A stretch of 5,745 bases of DNA from Bacillota bacterium (GTDB lineage Bacteria; Bacillota; UBA5301; JASBVW01): positions 1 through 5,745 of the forward strand of contig JASBVW010000110.1 of NCBI GenBank assembly GCA_029961005.1, given 5' to 3'. Within the stretch, counting starts at the first letter, position 1. Every line of letters begins with the position of its first letter. Positions 4,487 to 5,745 of the stretch are shown here, in pieces. The notes under the pieces were generated by a model, which saw nothing but the letters and a program-made list of their open reading frames with translations, did no database searches and was not told the origin of the DNA. The position numbers were made by a program, and so were the translations under genes.

Positions 4487-5745
4487 GGACCTCCAGGCGC
4501 AACAGCCGGCGGGTCTCCTCTGTGACCCGCACCCGTTCGTCCAGGCGGTAACCGGCGACCCAGATAATCTTTTTAGCGTCTTCGACCAGGGGAATATAGG
4601 GGCGTTCAGCCCGGGGCACCTTGGCGTCGATAAAAAACTCCTTGACCTTCTTAGCTGCCTTCAAGCCGAGAGGAAAGAACCGGTCCCCCGCAGAGCGGAA
4701 ACGCACGCGCAGAGGGGGAAAGACCCGGTCCGCGTCCAGATAGGCCACCTGGGGCGGGGCAGTCCGGATCAAACTCCACCAGGGGCCCTCTCCTCCCGCC
4801 AACTGGTCCCCCACCTCCCAGACCTGGGCCGTGATCGCCCGCCCGCCGGGCAGGTCCACCCGGCCGGGGAGCGGCAGCGCAAAAAAGCCCCCCTCCTCCC
4901 TCGTCCCGTGAGAAGGCCCCTCCGCGGGCAGGCGGGCCAGGACCAGCTCCTCGTACCCCCGCTCCACCCGCAGACCGCCGGGCAAAGCGACCCGCCCTCC
5001 CGCTCCCCTACCCTCCAGCAGGGCCAGGATCGCCTCCACGTGCGAAAGCTCCAACTCTTTTCCCTCCGGGAGGAGCTCCGCCGCCAGCCGGCGGAGGGCG
5101 CGCCGGCGCAGGGCCGCCGGCCAGGACTCTACTGTCGCCAGGCGCAGAGCCCGCACCGCCGCCGGCGGGGGTTCCCAGCGCCGTACCCATTCCGGAGGAG
5201 GAATCAGTGCCCCTCGAAGGGCCTGGGCGGTCACCTCCTCCAAAAAGGCGTCCTCTGCCCGCCAGACCTCAGAGACTGCCCAGAGGCGCCGCCGAAGGGC
5301 TGGATTATACTCCCGCTCCAGAAGAGGCAAGAGATGCAGCCGGATGCGGTTGCGCAAAAAGGCGGGCTCCAGGTTGGACGAGTCCAAGACCGGGTTGAGT
5401 TGCCAACGCCGGCAGTACTCCTCAACCTCGGAGCGCCAGAGATAAAAAAGGGGGCGAATATAGCGCCCCTCCCGGACCGGCTGCATCCCCCCCAGCCCCC
5501 TCAGCCCGGCCCCGCGCAAAAAACGCCAGAGGACGGTCTCCACTTGATCGTCGGCCGTATGGCCCAAAGCGATGCGCTGGGCCCCCACCTCCTCTGCCAC
5601 TTCGCGGAGAAAGGCATAGCGCACCTCCCGCGCCCCCGCCTCCACGGACAAACCATTGGCCCGGGCGTAAGCCAGGGCATCCCGCACGCCCACCGTCACC
5701 GGCAAGCCGAGCCGCCGGCCCAAATCCTCCACAAACCTGGCATCA
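4458..5745 (-). CDS. tilS: tRNA(Ile)-lysidine synthetase TilS, 5' end missing
   Basis: TilS is a cytosolic ATP-dependent enzyme that joins lysine to C34 of the CAU-anticodon tRNA-Ile, so that it reads AUA and accepts isoleucine. The frame is open to the window edge: codons upstream of the GTG at 5732 read D-A-R-F, matching the usual DARFVEDL segment, so that GTG is internal. Numbering from that GTG, I see GHTADDQVETVLWRFLRGAG (57-76), RPLF (93-96), the LDSSN segment (116-120), RNRIRLHLLPLLE (127-139) and a C-terminal TilS domain with VRFRSAGDRFFPLGL (343-357) and KEFFIDAKVPRAERPYIPL (364-382). The N-terminal PP-loop (SGGxDS), roughly the first 60 residues, lies outside the window. The total would then be near 480 residues, normal for the family. 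The TAA stop at 4460-4458 lies inside a promoter-like element for ftsH. In many Firmicutes hpt follows tilS; here ftsH follows directly. The identification is firm. Confidence 0.96.
   Translation of the reverse strand, partial: DARFVEDLGRRLGLPVTVGVRDALAYARANGLSVEAGAREVRYAFLREVAEEVGAQRIALGHTADDQVETVLWRFLRGAGLRGLGGMQPVREGRYIRPLFYLWRSEVEEYCRRWQLNPVLDSSNLEPAFLRNRIRLHLLPLLEREYNPALRRRLWAVSEVWRAEDAFLEEVTAQALRGALIPPPEWVRRWEPPPAAVRALRLATVESWPAALRRRALRRLAAELLPEGKELELSHVEAILALLEGRGAGGRVALPGGLRVERGYEELVLARLPAEGPSHGTREEGGFFALPLPGRVDLPGGRAITAQVWEVGDQLAGGEGPWWSLIRTAPPQVAYLDADRVFPPLRVRFRSAGDRFFPLGLKAAKKVKEFFIDAKVPRAERPYIPLVEDAKKIIWVAGYRLDERVRVTEETRRLLRLEVLDAGNFTVI

Overview
The window is about 5.7 kb of gene-dense, GC-rich bacterial DNA, and every gene I can support lies on the minus strand. 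The order in the direction of transcription, from high to low coordinates, is tilS (5' end cut by the window edge), ftsH (interrupted by a frame disruption), a small uncharacterised ORF, folP, folB and folK. A following gene may begin at the low-coordinate edge. The proteins read as those of a Gram-positive bacterium of the Firmicutes. FtsH is very close to the Bacillus/Clostridia type in its AAA and protease motifs, FolP has the long N-terminal extension that I recall from clostridial thermophiles, and the spacing of genes and Shine-Dalgarno sites fits. The high GC and the many GTG and TTG starts suggest a Moorella, Ammonifex or Thermacetogenium-like lineage. That placement is inference; there is no rRNA or other decisive marker here.

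Region 4458-5745 is tilS, the tRNA-Ile2 lysidine synthetase; its PP-loop lies outside the window. A strong extended -10 promoter (4457-4486) sits in the last codons of tilS and points into ftsH. Region 2570-4365 is ftsH, the membrane AAA+ zinc protease. It is intact up to the HEAGH zinc motif, then falls apart over about 45 bases (2990-3031), and resumes in another frame to the end of the protein. Pieces of the conserved segment just after the zinc motif can be read from three different frames, so several small indels seem to be clustered there, either as sequencing or assembly errors or as a recent lesion.

Region 2375-2569 is an intergenic gap with a weak hairpin after ftsH and a near-consensus promoter (TTGCCA, 17 bases, TATAAT with extended -10). 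This promoter would drive a four-gene unit of the small ORF, folP, folB and folK, whose junctions are only 5 to 16 bases. FolP, FolB and FolK supply three steps of tetrahydrofolate synthesis: FolB makes 6-hydroxymethyl-dihydropterin, FolK pyrophosphorylates it, and FolP condenses it with p-aminobenzoate.

The layout resembles a compressed version of the Bacillus subtilis tilS-hprT-ftsH-coaX-hslO-cysK-pab-folP-folB-folK region. Here hprT is missing between tilS and ftsH, and one small ORF stands where the coaX-to-pab block lies in Bacillus. I found no mobile element, CRISPR array, RNA gene or clearly new system. The points most worth a second look are the ftsH frame disruption, the small conserved-looking ORF at the head of the folate operon, and the revised start sites.
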